In this document: piece after piece, positions 26,691 to 36,299 of the stretch | How the letters are laid out: every line of letters starts with the position of its first letter | Position numbering within the stretch: position 1 is the stretch's first letter | DNA from: SIG603 sp963589785 | Lineage (GTDB): Bacteria; Bacillota; Clostridia; Oscillospirales; Acutalibacteraceae | DNA: 64,000 nucleotides | NCBI GenBank assembly: GCA_963589785.1 | Contig: CAVAMJ010000006.1 | Span: 62,001 to 126,000, forward strand | Direction: 5' to 3' | Notes under the pieces: model-generated | Seen by the model: the letters and a program-made list of their open reading frames with translations, nothing else | The model's database searches: none | What the model was told of the DNA's origin: nothing | Program-made: the position numbers and the translations under genes

Positions 26691-26728
26691 TAACTTTGAG
26701 TTTTCAACGATTTTCTAAAATAAGTTAA

Positions 26729-26756
26729 AAAGTCCGCAGAGATTTTCTGCGGACTT
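26729..26756 (+). terminator. Terminator of lexA
   Basis: Perfect 12-bp stem (AAAGTCCGCAGA and TCTGCGGACTTT, loop GATT) followed by CTTTT. Confidence 0.92.
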
Positions 26757-26850
26757 TCTTTTGCGCCTTAAAATTCAAGCAGCGCTGAACCCAACGGAAC
26801 AGCGCCACCGAAAAATTATAGAAGAACTTGTATTCTGTTTAGTTCTGAGA

Positions 26851-27816
26851 TTAAACCAAGTGGCAAGCAACATAGTGGTTCGGAAGAACCTCTTTGAGCT
26901 GTGGCTTAGACTCCTTGCACTTATCGCAAGCAATCGGGCAACGACCAGCAAAGTTGCATCCCTTTGGAGTATTAATCGGAGAAGGAACATCACCCGAGAG
27001 AATCTGTCTCTTCTTAGCAACCTCTGAATCAGGATCCGGAATCGGAACAGCTGAGAGAAGAGCCTTTGAGTATGGGTGAAGTGTGTTAGCATAAAGATCA
27101 TCACTTGATGCAAGCTCTACGACATTACCGAGGTACATAACTGCGATACGGTCGGAGATGTACTTAACGATGTTAAGGTCATGAGCAATGAAGAGATAAG
27201 TGAGATCGCTCTGCTGCTGAATGTCATGAAGAAGGTTGATAACCTGAGACTGAATGGAAACGTCAAGAGCGGAGATAGGCTCGTCGCAAACAACGAACTT
27301 CGGCTCGATAGCAAGTGCTCTTGCGATACCGACACGCTGTCTCTGACCACCGGAGAACTCGTGTGGAAAACGGTTAGCGTGCTCTCTGTTAAGACCGACG
27401 GTCTCGAGGAGTTCATAAACTCTTTCCTGTCTTCTCTTAGCGTCATACATATGGTGGATTTCCATGCCCTCGGAGATGATGGAGGAAACTGTCATACGTG
27501 AGTCGAGAGAAGCGTAAGGATCCTGGAAGATAATCTGAGCATCCTTGGAGAAATTGAACTTATCCTTGCTCTTCTTGAGGTTGACCTCTTTACCCTCGAA
27601 TTCGATGGTACCGCTTGTAGCCTGGTAAATACCCATTGCGACACGGCCTAATGTGGACTTACCGCAACCGGACTCACCAACAAGACCTAAGGTCTCGCCC
27701 TTGTAGATATCTAAAGAAACATTATCAACAGCCTTAAGAGTGCCTCCGCTTACCTTGAAGTATTTGCAAACATTCTTAAGAGAAAGGAGAACTTCCTTGT
27801 TGTTATTTTCAGGCAT
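26851..27816 (-). CDS. oppF: Oligopeptide ABC transporter ATP-binding protein OppF
   Basis: 321 residues from the ATG at 27816 with an AAAGAGGTGA site. Walker A GESGCGKS, signature FSGGQRQRVGIARAL, Walker B VVCDEPISALD and a C-terminal oligopeptide-transporter extension with the Cys motif CNFAGRCPIACDKC, which in this family can hold an Fe-S cluster. It pairs with OppD to power peptide import. Last gene of oppBCDF; it overlaps oppD by 8 bp. Confidence 0.95.
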   Translation of the reverse strand: MPENNNKEVLLSLKNVCKYFKVSGGTLKAVDNVSLDIYKGETLGLVGESGCGKSTLGRVAMGIYQATSGTIEFEGKEVNLKKSKDKFNFSKDAQIIFQDPYASLDSRMTVSSIISEGMEIHHMYDAKRRQERVYELLETVGLNREHANRFPHEFSGGQRQRVGIARALAIEPKFVVCDEPISALDVSIQSQVINLLHDIQQQSDLTYLFIAHDLNIVKYISDRIAVMYLGNVVELASSDDLYANTLHPYSKALLSAVPIPDPDSEVAKKRQILSGDVPSPINTPKGCNFAGRCPIACDKCKESKPQLKEVLPNHYVACHLV

Positions 27817-28822
27817 TCTTGTCACCTCTTTCTTCAGCACTTGGGCAGTCTGGGTGGAGCAGCCAGCATGTAGCCTCGTGGATACCGTCTATCTTGTAGG
27901 TATCCGGCTGTGCCTCATGACAAATCTGCATGCATCTCTCGCATCTTGCGCCGAATCCGCAACCCTTCGGAGGATTGAGAAGATCCGGTGGTGTACCAGG
28001 GATAGATGTGAGTCTTTCCTTCTTGGTAGCATCTGCTGTCGGAAGAGAAGCAAGAAGTGCCTTTGTATACGGATGAGTTGGGTTGTAGAAAATATCTCTT
28101 ACTGTACCCGTCTCTACTATCTTACCTGCATACATAACAGCAACACGGTCAGCAACCTGAGCAACAACACCGAGGTCATGTGTGACAAGGATGATAGCTG
28201 TGTTTGTTCTCTCTTTGATTTCAAGCATAAGATCCATGATCTGAGCCTGAATTGTAACGTCAAGAGCTGTAGTCGGCTCGTCGGCGATGAGGAGCTTCGG
28301 CTCGCAGCAAAGTGCCATAGCGATCATAGCTCTCTGTCTCATACCTCCGGAGAACTCATGAGGATACTGCTGAGCACGCTCTTCCGCATTCGGAATGTTA
28401 ACGAGCTTTAAGTACTTGATAGCCTCATCGTGAGCTTCCTTAGAGGAAAGGTGTCTGTGGTGCTTGATAGCCTCAACGATCTGCTTACCGACCTTCATAG
28501 TCGGGTTAAGGCAGGTCATAGGATCCTGGAAGATCATAGCTACTTCCTTACCACGGATGGACTGCATCTCTTTTTCGCTTGCGGCAACAATGTCGTGCTC
28601 GTCAAGCTGAATGCTACCGGAAACAATTCTTCCCGGTGGCATTGGGTTAAGCTTCATGATGGTCTGGCAGGAAACGGACTTACCGCAGCCGGACTCACCA
28701 ACAATAGCGAGAACTTCGCCTTCGTCTACATGGAATGTGACACCACGAACAGACTTAACCTCGCCTGCGTAGGTATCAAAGGAGAAGTTTAGATCTTTAA
28801 CGTCAACAACTGTCTTAGCCAT
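27809..28822 (-). CDS. oppD: Oligopeptide ABC transporter ATP-binding protein OppD
   Basis: 337 residues. Walker A GESGCGKS, signature FSGGMRQRAMIAMAL, Walker B LLIADEPTTALD and C-terminal GCGFGARCERCMQIC with four clustered cysteines, as in OppD-type ATPases. Cytoplasmic partner of OppF. It lies 21 bp after oppC and overlaps oppF, in a continuous minus-strand operon. Confidence 0.95.
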   Translation of the reverse strand: MAKTVVDVKDLNFSFDTYAGEVKSVRGVTFHVDEGEVLAIVGESGCGKSVSCQTIMKLNPMPPGRIVSGSIQLDEHDIVAASEKEMQSIRGKEVAMIFQDPMTCLNPTMKVGKQIVEAIKHHRHLSSKEAHDEAIKYLKLVNIPNAEERAQQYPHEFSGGMRQRAMIAMALCCEPKLLIADEPTTALDVTIQAQIMDLMLEIKERTNTAIILVTHDLGVVAQVADRVAVMYAGKIVETGTVRDIFYNPTHPYTKALLASLPTADATKKERLTSIPGTPPDLLNPPKGCGFGARCERCMQICHEAQPDTYKIDGIHEATCWLLHPDCPSAEERGDKNA

Positions 28823-28843
28823 AGTTAATTTCTTCTCCTTTCA

Positions 28844-29806
28844 TTATCTTCTGAGCTTAGGATCGAATGCGTCTCTCAAGCCGTCGCCGAGGAGGTTGAA
28901 GGAGAGCATTGTGAGACAGATAGCAACAGCAGGAACAACGAGCTGGAGCGGATATGTCTGGAATGCCTGCTGACCTGCCTGAGCAAGAGTACCCCAAGAG
29001 GAATACGGAACAGGAACGCCGAGTCCTAAGTAAGAGAGCCAAGCTTCTGTGAAGATTGCGCTCGGAATAGCAAGTGTTACGTTGATGATAACAACAGAGA
29101 GGGTGTTCGGAACAAGGTGTCTTGCGATAATTCTGCCGACACCGCCGCCCAATGCCTGAGCTGCGATAACGAACTCCTGCTCTTTAAGCTGAATGATCTG
29201 ACCACGAACAAGTCGAGCCATACCGGTCCAACCTGTAACGGCATAGGCAATAACAATTGTCCAAAGACCTGCAGGAAGAACCATCATCAAAAGAACGATA
29301 ATGATAAGGTAAGGAATACCGTTGATAACTTCAACAATTCTCATCATGATGTTATCAACAGCGCCTCCGAAGTAACCGGAGATACCGCCGTAGATGATAC
29401 CGACGATGAAGTTAATGAAAACAGCAGCGAATGCGATGAAGAGAGAAACTCTACCGCCCTCCCAAACTCTTGTGAACAGGTCACGTCCGAGTGTATCTGT
29501 TCCAAAAACATGGTGGTGGATTTCTGGGTTTCCGTCAGCGTCTGTGAGAACCTGACATTCTGTCCATACGCCTGCGTTAACGTGAGCGTAGTGCTGCTCT
29601 CTGCCCTCAAATGGAGAGAAGAACGGAATAATGATGGAGCCGAGAATCATAAGAACAATGATAGCTGCACAAACGAGTGCGACCTTATTCTTAACGAATC
29701 TGCCCATAGCATCACGGAAAAAGGTTGTGCTTGGTCTTGAGATACCTTCACGGTTTTCCGGGTCAGGACCAACCCACTGGAATTTACTCTTAGCGATATT
29801 TTCCAT
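28844..29806 (-). CDS. oppC: Oligopeptide ABC transporter permease OppC
   Basis: 320 residues. N-terminal OppC extension and first helix (VALVCAAIIVLMILGSIII), then a binding-protein-dependent permease domain with five further helices. The coupling EAA motif is present (FVIAAQALGGGVGRIIARHLVPN), as is HVFGTDTLGRDLFTRV, typical of OppC/DppC. It forms the membrane pore with OppB and abuts it with a one-base overlap. Confidence 0.95.
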   Translation of the reverse strand: MENIAKSKFQWVGPDPENREGISRPSTTFFRDAMGRFVKNKVALVCAAIIVLMILGSIIIPFFSPFEGREQHYAHVNAGVWTECQVLTDADGNPEIHHHVFGTDTLGRDLFTRVWEGGRVSLFIAFAAVFINFIVGIIYGGISGYFGGAVDNIMMRIVEVINGIPYLIIIVLLMMVLPAGLWTIVIAYAVTGWTGMARLVRGQIIQLKEQEFVIAAQALGGGVGRIIARHLVPNTLSVVIINVTLAIPSAIFTEAWLSYLGLGVPVPYSSWGTLAQAGQQAFQTYPLQLVVPAVAICLTMLSFNLLGDGLRDAFDPKLRR

Positions 29807-30750
29807 TATTTGGATCCTCCTGAAACTTTTACTCGTGGGTCAATTAAGCCGTATACAAGGTCAACAACGAGGTTGCAGAGAATGAGGAAGGTACCGTAGA
29901 AGATTGTAGTACCCATGATCATTGTGTAGTTAACCTGCTGGATGCTTGTAACGAAAGACTTACCCATGCCTGGAACTGAGAAGATAGACTCAACAACGAA
30001 TCCACCTGTTAAGATACCGGCTGTTGTAGGTCCGAGGATAGTAACAACAGGAAGGATAGCGTTTCTTACGCCGTGCTTCCAGATGATAGCTGCCTGAGAA
30101 AGACCCTTTGCCTTTGCAGTCTTGATGTAATCCGAACCAAGAACATCAAGCATACTTGTACGCATAAGACGTGAAACTGATGCGATAGTACCGAAGCCCA
30201 TTGCGACAACAGGAAGAATCTTGCAGTTCCAAGAGTTCCAGCCTGTGATCGGGAAGAACTTGATTCCTGTCCATTGGTACAGCTTCAGTCCGAAGAAATA
30301 CTGGAGCAAAGCCGCAACGATGAACGAAGGCACCGAAACACCAAGCAAAGCTATAAGCATACATACCGAATCCCACACCGTACCTCGCTTAACTGCCGCG
30401 AGAATACCGATTAAGATACCGACGATAACAGCGAAAATAAGAGCTCTGATACCGAGGTCAAAGGAAACCGGGAAGGTTGTGAGAAGTTTGTCCGTTACTG
30501 AACGGTTGTCGTCAAGGGAAACACCAAAGTCACCGTGGAGAACGTTACCTACATAAAGGATATACTGCTCGTAAACGGGCTTATCCAATCCGTACTTTGC
30601 TTTCATACTTGCCATAACTGCATCAGGAATTTTCTTTTCACCTGTGAACGGATCACCAGGGAGAAGCTGCATCATGAAGAAAGTAAGTGTGACGAGAACA
30701 AAGACTGTTACAATAGTGTAAGCGATTCTCTTCAAGAAATACTTGAACAT
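29806..30750 (-). CDS. oppB: Oligopeptide ABC transporter permease OppB
   Basis: 314 residues from the ATG at 30750 (MFKYFLKRIAYTI), which has a GAGGAGGA site; upstream in-frame codons lack one. Typical OppB N-terminus with LPGDPF, then the EAA loop (DYIKTAKAKGLSQAAIIWKHGVRNA) and six helices. First gene of oppBCDF. It is separated from oppA by about 1 kb of non-coding DNA that holds a terminated leader-like hairpin and a candidate small RNA, so its expression may not follow oppA directly. Confidence 0.94.
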   Translation of the reverse strand: MFKYFLKRIAYTIVTVFVLVTLTFFMMQLLPGDPFTGEKKIPDAVMASMKAKYGLDKPVYEQYILYVGNVLHGDFGVSLDDNRSVTDKLLTTFPVSFDLGIRALIFAVIVGILIGILAAVKRGTVWDSVCMLIALLGVSVPSFIVAALLQYFFGLKLYQWTGIKFFPITGWNSWNCKILPVVAMGFGTIASVSRLMRTSMLDVLGSDYIKTAKAKGLSQAAIIWKHGVRNAILPVVTILGPTTAGILTGGFVVESIFSVPGMGKSFVTSIQQVNYTMIMGTTIFYGTFLILCNLVVDLVYGLIDPRVKVSGGSK

Positions 30751-31456
30751 TTGGGGTTGTCCTCCTCTCCTATAATTTTTGTTTTTTATTTTAGATATCC
30801 GGTCTTTTTTCTGGGGTTCTCTATTTACATACACAGCTTTCGAACCGGATTAGTCTACAATACAAAAGGCTTATGTCGTCGGACATAAAAAAATAAAGTG
30901 CCAGTTTGGTCAGTGAACACCGTACCGCCTTTGGCACAAAAAATTAAACTATCGTATTTTCACAAATAACAAAGTCTGATCCAACCAACATAAAAAAAAT
31001 TAAAGCTTCAATCAACCAAAAATATGCAATTGATTTGTATCTAAAATTCATTGTAGGCTTATTTTACAATAAAATATCGAAATTTACAAGTGTAGATTAA
31101 TAGAAAATTCATTATTTTTCCCTTTCCCTTTTTGTATGCCTTGTACATGAAATCCGTCTGTATTCAAAAAAGCCTTATTTTATCGGCAATTACAGCATAT
31201 TTTTTTAAGCCTTTTACCGATAAAAAGCAGAAATTTAACCTTAGGTCATAGTGCACTTTTCATAAACGCTTGTGTGCTGCGGCTCATTATATGACAGCAC
31301 TTCTTCGCAATGCCTACTAATTTGCTGTGCAATATCTTATTTTGAAACACATGCTCGATATTTTTGCAAGAGAAAAACATCTCAATTCATAAAAATGACT
31401 TGCTTTCATTAATAATAGAGTAAAACCGTTCGGCAGAGAAACAAATATCGCCGCAA
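30751..31456. other. Non-coding A/T-rich region upstream of oppB, with hairpin at 30898-30937
   Basis: About 700 bp with no credible gene. On the minus strand, GTGCCA...TGGCAC (30898-30937), with inner pairs GGT/ACC and GTG/CAC, is followed by TTTATTTTTTT. This looks like a terminator or attenuator in the oppB leader, 150 bp before the start. The part at 30940-31456 is A/T-rich with many short runs and no convincing promoter boxes. It may hold the oppB promoter, but I cannot place it. Confidence 0.5.
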
Positions 31457-31568
31457 CGAAAAAATCCCCGGTATTAACCGAGGATCTTTCCGACTATATC
31501 TATATTACAAATCAGGGGGTGAGACGTAAGCTTTGTTATGTGTCTCTCTTGAAGACACCTATATAATA
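31457..31568 (-). ncRNA. Candidate C-rich small RNA in the opp locus
   Basis: Minus strand: a possible -10 TATTAT (31563-31568) precedes about 100 nt. First is a hairpin GTGTCT/AGACAC (31540-31558), then an unpaired stretch containing CTCACCCCCTGA (G-run 31515-31519 on the plus strand), then a terminator stem ATCC-C-CGGT/ACCG-A-GGAT with loop ATTA (31464-31485) and a six-U tail. The upstream oppA gene has its own terminator, so this is a separate transcript if it is real. The C-rich unpaired stretch resembles that of the candidate beside lexA (CTCACACCCCCC). The -35 is not clear. Confidence 0.5.
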
Positions 31569-31681
31569 ACGAGAAAATATTAAGGTTTTTTTAATTTCCT
31601 GAGAAAATTATAAAAATCTTATGTGAAGTCTGTGTGAAAAACAGAGCTTTAATTTTAAATATTTTTCCTATATAAACACCG

Positions 31682-31707
31682 ACGGGCTCCACCGAAGTGA
31701 AGCCCGT
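31682..31707 (-). terminator. Terminator of oppA (first copy)
   Basis: Stem ACGGGCT/AGCCCGT with an inner CAC-TTCG-GTG tetraloop, 47 bp past the stop. The U-tract is weak (CGGTGTTTATAT) but the UUCG-capped stem is very stable. Confidence 0.75.
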
Positions 31708-31753
31708 AAGTGAAACCACTATTATATCTCAAGGATTACTTATTATCTTATAA

Positions 31754-33541
31754 TTACTTGATTGTAGCGTACTTGAAGTTGTAAGCATTCCAAGCAGTGT
31801 AGTTGTAGCCGCCTGTAATCTTCTCACTTGTTGCATAGGAGTTAGCTGTTACGAAGATTACGGAAATTGGGCAATCATCATAGAGGATCTCCTCGCAGCG
31901 TACGAAGTCATCGATACGAGCCTGAGCATCTGTGTTGACCTGTGCATCCGCGATAAGTGCATCATACTCTTCGTTGTAGTAACCGGAAGAGTTGTTGTTA
32001 GATGTGGAAGCGAAGAGGTCGAAGAATGTCATAGGATCGTTGTAGTCAGCACCCCAACCACTGATATCCATTACGTAGTTACCGTTCTGTCTCTCAGCAG
32101 CCTGAGCCTTTGTCTGCATCGGTGTAACTGATACTTCAATACCGAGGACATTTCTGATAGACTCCTGGATGAATGCAGCCTGGTTCATGGAGAGGTCAGC
32201 ATCGGAGCAGTGAATATCGAGGTGAGAAGAGAGGTCTTCCTTTGTGCAGCCGAGCTCTTCGAGAGCTTTCTCGAGGTAAGCGTTAGCAGCTTCTGCGTCT
32301 GCTTCCTGAGCTCTTAAGTAGCCGTCTGTTGCGTAACCGTCTTCAGCGAGCTTTGTGAGAGCCTGCTCAGCGAATGATGTGCCGTCTGCCAAAACAGATG
32401 GTGGGCAGAATGTGTTTGCCGGCTGAGAAGCATCCTTCATGATAGCTGCAACGAAGTCTGTTCTTGAGTAGCAGCTGTCGATAGCCTTTCTGAGGTTAAC
32501 GTTGGACATATACTCGTCATTGCAGTTGAAACGAACCCAGAGGTCACGTGCTGCTGTGTAGGACTGAATCGGATAACCTTCTGCCTCAAGCTCTGTTGCC
32601 TGATCACCTGTGAGGTCGATGAGGTCAATTTCGCCAGCCTTGAAGGAGTTGAGCTTAGTATCGGACTGAGTGAGAATCTTGAATGTAACGTTCTCAACAG
32701 AAACCTTGTCTGCGTCGAAGTAGTTCTCGTTCTTCTTCATAACGAGCTCGGAATCATGTGTCCAAGACTCGAGTGTGTAAGCGCCGCTCGTGCAGAAGTA
32801 CTCAGGAGCCATGTTGTAGTTCTCCTGACCGCCGATTTCGTTGTAGAACTTCTCGTTGATAGGATCGAGAGAGTGGAAACCGAACATGTCGAGAGCATAT
32901 GGTGTAGGATTCTCGAGAGTAACCTCGAGAGTGTAGTCATCAACTACGTTAACACCGACGTCTTCCCAATCGCACTCACCGTTGTAGAACTTGTAGCCGT
33001 TCTTGATGAGGTTGTAAGCAAAGTAAGCATACTCAGAACCTGTCTCAGGTGTCATGAGTGTCTTCCAAGCGAATGCATAGTCGGAAGCAACGAGCGGATC
33101 GCCGTTGGACCACTTTGCATCCTGACGAAGGTGGAATGTGTATGTAAGTGAATCATCGGAAATATCCCAAGATTCAGCACCAGCAGGAACTGCGGTGTCA
33201 TCGTCGCCGGTCATTGTAAGACCAACATTAAGGAAGTTAAGCATCTTGAACTCTTCGCCGTATGTAGCCTCAAGAGTGGACATGCTTGTAGGTTCCATTG
33301 TTACATAGAATGTAAGGCTGTCATCGCCGGGTGTTCCGGGATAGAGACCTGTTGATGTGCTTGCTGTAGAAGCTTCGCTTGAAGCATCACTTGCATCCTC
33401 TGAGGATGCAGCTTCTGTCGACTCGGCTGCTGAGGACTCATCTGTGGAAGATGATGAGCTTGATGAACTTGAGCATCCTGCAAAGGAGCTAGTTACCATG
33501 GTCAGTGCGAGGGCAAAAGCAAGAAATTTTCTAACTTTCAT
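31754..33541 (-). CDS. oppA: Oligopeptide-binding lipoprotein OppA (copy 1)
   Basis: 595 residues, SBP_bac_5 family. Signal peptide with lipobox FAGC, then a long Ser/Glu/Ala-rich tether (about residues 23-65) typical of this genome's lipoproteins. The binding fold follows, with YTFHLRQDAKWSNGDP and a C-terminal half carrying DISGWGADYNDPMTFFD. It captures extracellular peptides for OppBCDF. It has its own promoter (33642-33670) and terminator, and a GGAGG site. It is about half identical by eye to the second copy upstream, so specificity has probably diverged. Confidence 0.94.
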   Translation of the reverse strand: MKVRKFLAFALALTMVTSSFAGCSSSSSSSSSTDESSAAESTEAASSEDASDASSEASTASTSTGLYPGTPGDDSLTFYVTMEPTSMSTLEATYGEEFKMLNFLNVGLTMTGDDDTAVPAGAESWDISDDSLTYTFHLRQDAKWSNGDPLVASDYAFAWKTLMTPETGSEYAYFAYNLIKNGYKFYNGECDWEDVGVNVVDDYTLEVTLENPTPYALDMFGFHSLDPINEKFYNEIGGQENYNMAPEYFCTSGAYTLESWTHDSELVMKKNENYFDADKVSVENVTFKILTQSDTKLNSFKAGEIDLIDLTGDQATELEAEGYPIQSYTAARDLWVRFNCNDEYMSNVNLRKAIDSCYSRTDFVAAIMKDASQPANTFCPPSVLADGTSFAEQALTKLAEDGYATDGYLRAQEADAEAANAYLEKALEELGCTKEDLSSHLDIHCSDADLSMNQAAFIQESIRNVLGIEVSVTPMQTKAQAAERQNGNYVMDISGWGADYNDPMTFFDLFASTSNNNSSGYYNEEYDALIADAQVNTDAQARIDDFVRCEEILYDDCPISVIFVTANSYATSEKITGGYNYTAWNAYNFKYATIK

Positions 33542-33641
33542 CTTTCTTTCCTCCGATTTAATATGTAGTGGATAAAAGTAAATTCCTATGTGTGGAATTT
33601 TAGCGTTATGAATTTTTTAGGGGTTTAAAATTCATATTTGT

Positions 33642-33670
33642 ATTGTATGCTAACTTTAGATAAAAATCAA
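33642..33670 (-). promoter_or_regulatory. Promoter of oppA copy 1
   Basis: Minus strand: -35 TTGATT (33665-33670), 17-bp spacer, -10 TACAAT (33642-33647), leaving a leader of about 95 nt before the start codon. The rest of the 433-bp gap between the two oppA genes holds only this and the copy-2 terminator. Confidence 0.65.
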
Positions 33671-33898
33671 GACTAAATATCGAATTATTCATAATTTTAA
33701 TATTCAACCATTAAATCCTTGATTTACATTTGCATTTTTATATTATTTGCACAATTACTTTAATATGGCAAAATATTAAAATTCTACACACATTACCTAT
33801 CGGCTTAATATGTTATGTGCAATTATTAAATTAAAACTTGCAATTTCTCAACTACAGCACTAAACTCTCCGCAGTATTTTTGTGTTGAGGAAAATAAT

Positions 33899-33932
33899 AA
33901 GGGACTGCCCCCCGCTACGGAAACAGTCCCTT
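33899..33932. terminator. Terminator of oppA copy 2, with C6 loop
   Basis: Perfect 9-bp stem AAGGGACTG/CAGTCCCTT, 16-nt loop containing CCCCCC on the plus strand (GGGGGG on the minus). U-rich sequence on both sides (CTTTTCT and TTATTATTTT). It lies 43 bp past the stop. Confidence 0.8.
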
Positions 33933-33974
33933 TTCTAAATCTTATAAAATTGTACTCAAAAACGAGAGATTCAA

Positions 33975-35744
33975 TTACTTAACAGTAGCAAATCTGAAGT
34001 TGTTCTGCCATGTGTTGAGCTGGTAGCCACCTGTTACCTTGCCGGAAACAGCGTAGGAAGAAGCTCTCCAGTAGAATGTAGAAACAGGAACCTCGTCAGC
34101 GATGATCTTCTCGCACTCGTAGAAGTCCTTCTGACGTGCCTCTGTGTCGAGGTTAGTTCTTGCGTCGTCAAGTAATGCATCGTACTCCTCGCTTGCCCAA
34201 CCTGTTGGGTTGTTACCGGAATCGGACTCCCAGAGGTCATACCAAGTCATAGGATCGTTGTAGTCACCGCCCCAACCGGAGAAGTCGAGGATGAAGTTAC
34301 CGTTTCCTCTCTCAGCGGAGAGTGCCTTTGTTGTCATGGAGTTAACTGTGATCTCGAAGCCGAGGACAGATCTGATAGCCTCCTGGATGAAAGCAGCTGT
34401 GTTGAGAGATGTATCGGAATCACCGACGTTCATTGTAATATGAGCGGAGAGATCGTCAACTGTGCAGCCGAGCTCCTCGAGAGCCTTCTCGAAGTACTCC
34501 TTAGCCTTAGCTGTATCAGCATCAGCGCTTCTGAGCTCGCCGATCTCAGCTGTCATCTCCTCTGTGTAAGAACCGCCGTCAAAGCCGGAAACAGGAGTAG
34601 GAACGAACATAACAGCAGGCTCGGAAGCATCCTTAAGAACAGCGTTGATGTAGTCTGTTCTTGAGAAGCAGAGGTCGATAGCCTTTCTGAGGTTTACGTT
34701 GGACATATACTGGTCCTTAGTGTTGTAGAGCATGTGGTACTCTGTCTGCTCGATGAAGTCAACAGTCTCGAAGCCTTCAGCCTTGAGCTCGTTAGCCTGG
34801 TCGCCTGTGAGAGCGATAACGTCAACCTCACCTGCCTTGAAGGCATTGAGTCTTGTATCGGAAGTTGTGTACATCTTCCAAGTGAGAGTGTCGAGAGAAA
34901 CCTTGTCTGCATCGAAGTAGTCAGGGTTCTTGCTCATGACCATCTCGGAATCATGTGTCCAAGAATCGAGAACATATGGACCGCAAGAGATTGTGTACTC
35001 AGGCTCCATGAAGTAGTTGTCTGCGCCAACCTCGTTGTAGAACTCCTCGTTGACTGGCATGAGTGTGCCGAATGTCATGAGAGAGAGGAAGTAAGGAACA
35101 GGACCTGCGAGCTTAACCTCGAGGGTGTAATCATCAACAACCTTAACGCCGACATCTTCCCAATCGCACTCGCCGTTGTAGAACTTGTAGCCGTTCTCAA
35201 TGTTAGCTGTGTTGTAGAGGAAGTAAGCGTACTCTGTACCTGTATCAGCAGTCATAGCCATCTTCCAAGCAAATGCGAAGTCGTTAGCTGTGACAGGTGT
35301 GCCGTTTGACCACTTAACATCGTTACGAAGGTGGAATGTGTAAGTGAGCTGATCGTCAGAAATATCCCAAGACTCAGCAACGCCCGGACCCGGGTTGTTG
35401 TCCTCGTCATAAGAGCAAAGACCTGTGAGCAAGCAGTTCATAATCTTGAAGTCTGCGCTGTAGGTACCTGAAAGAGAGTTGATGGAAGTAGGCTCCATCT
35501 GAAGGTCAAGTGTGAGAGAATTCTCACCGCTTGTGCCGGGATAAAGGTCTGCGTTAGCGTTTGTGCTTGTGCTTGCTTCGCTTGCGTCAGAAGACTCAGC
35601 CTCTGTGGACTCTGTGGACTCAGCTGCAGAGGACTCTGCGGAAGAATCGGAAGAGCTTGAGGAAGAGCTTGAAGAGCAGCCTACAAGGCTGGTGGAAGCC
35701 ATTGCGACAGCAAGAACAAGAGCGAGAAGCTTATTAAACTTCAT
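33975..35744 (-). CDS. oppA: Oligopeptide-binding lipoprotein OppA (copy 2)
   Basis: 589 residues from the ATG at 35744 (MKFNKLLALVLAVAM), which has a TTGGAGGA site; the longer upstream frame has none. Lipobox LVGC, Ser/Glu/Ala tether, then an SBP_bac_5 domain with YTFHLRNDVKWSNGTP and DFSGWGGDYNDPMTWYD. Paralogue of the next gene, in tandem and separately transcribed (promoter 35862-35890). Two receptors probably feed the single OppBCDF translocator with different peptides. Confidence 0.94.
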   Translation of the reverse strand: MKFNKLLALVLAVAMASTSLVGCSSSSSSSSSDSSAESSAAESTESTEAESSDASEASTSTNANADLYPGTSGENSLTLDLQMEPTSINSLSGTYSADFKIMNCLLTGLCSYDEDNNPGPGVAESWDISDDQLTYTFHLRNDVKWSNGTPVTANDFAFAWKMAMTADTGTEYAYFLYNTANIENGYKFYNGECDWEDVGVKVVDDYTLEVKLAGPVPYFLSLMTFGTLMPVNEEFYNEVGADNYFMEPEYTISCGPYVLDSWTHDSEMVMSKNPDYFDADKVSLDTLTWKMYTTSDTRLNAFKAGEVDVIALTGDQANELKAEGFETVDFIEQTEYHMLYNTKDQYMSNVNLRKAIDLCFSRTDYINAVLKDASEPAVMFVPTPVSGFDGGSYTEEMTAEIGELRSADADTAKAKEYFEKALEELGCTVDDLSAHITMNVGDSDTSLNTAAFIQEAIRSVLGFEITVNSMTTKALSAERGNGNFILDFSGWGGDYNDPMTWYDLWESDSGNNPTGWASEEYDALLDDARTNLDTEARQKDFYECEKIIADEVPVSTFYWRASSYAVSGKVTGGYQLNTWQNNFRFATVK

Positions 35745-35861
35745 TTTTTGTTCCTCCAAAAATCTTTTGTATGTAGCGGGTAATGTAGTGTGTTTCCGAA
35801 CCTTTCTTTCTTTCAAAACCTTATAAAATGAATTTTTCCTTAAGAAATATTCGGTTTCTAA

Positions 35862-35890
35862 ATTATATAACAGTGTTCACAATTTAGCAA
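35862..35890 (-). promoter_or_regulatory. Promoter of oppA copy 2
   Basis: Minus strand: -35 TTGCTA (35885-35890), 17-bp spacer, -10 TATAAT (35862-35867), with a leader of about 110 nt. The remaining gap DNA at 35891-36240 is A/T-rich and holds no gene that I can support. Confidence 0.7.
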
Positions 35891-36240
35891 TATTATTTTA
35901 CCTCAAAAGATGTAGAATTTAGCACTTTGTTTTTGTGCTATTTTAACAAGTTAAAGTCCAAAAATGCAAATTTTAGGCTCTTGCAATTCAATTTTAGACT
36001 AATTTTCACCTCATTTTGTTCATTTAACGAAACATTTGTCTGTGATAAATTCATTTTTACGAAATCAAGTTGCGCTTCGCTTCCGTTAAGCGAGGAGATT
36101 ATTGCTCTTTCCCCTACTCTCCTTTTATGTGATATTTGTGCGACAGTTTATATAATTTAATATTTTTCTTTCATACAGCACAATTCATAAATATGCAGTT
36201 CTATTCTTTTTCCTATGCAAAGCCGTGTTTTTACAAAACA

Positions 36241-36274
36241 AAACGGACGGCAAGCCTAAGCTCACCGTCCGTTT
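36241..36274 (-). terminator. Terminator of the DUF1858 gene
   Basis: Perfect 10-bp stem AAACGGACGG/CCGTCCGTTT with a 14-nt loop that can pair further. The minus strand continues with TGTTTTG. Confidence 0.85.
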
Positions 36275-36299
36275 GATTTTCTTAATTAATATATTCTGA

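Noticed and set aside
33899..33932. Hairpin with a CCCCCC loop considered as a third C-rich small RNA
   Set aside because: It sits 43 bp after the oppA copy 2 stop and behaves as its terminator; no separate promoter was found.
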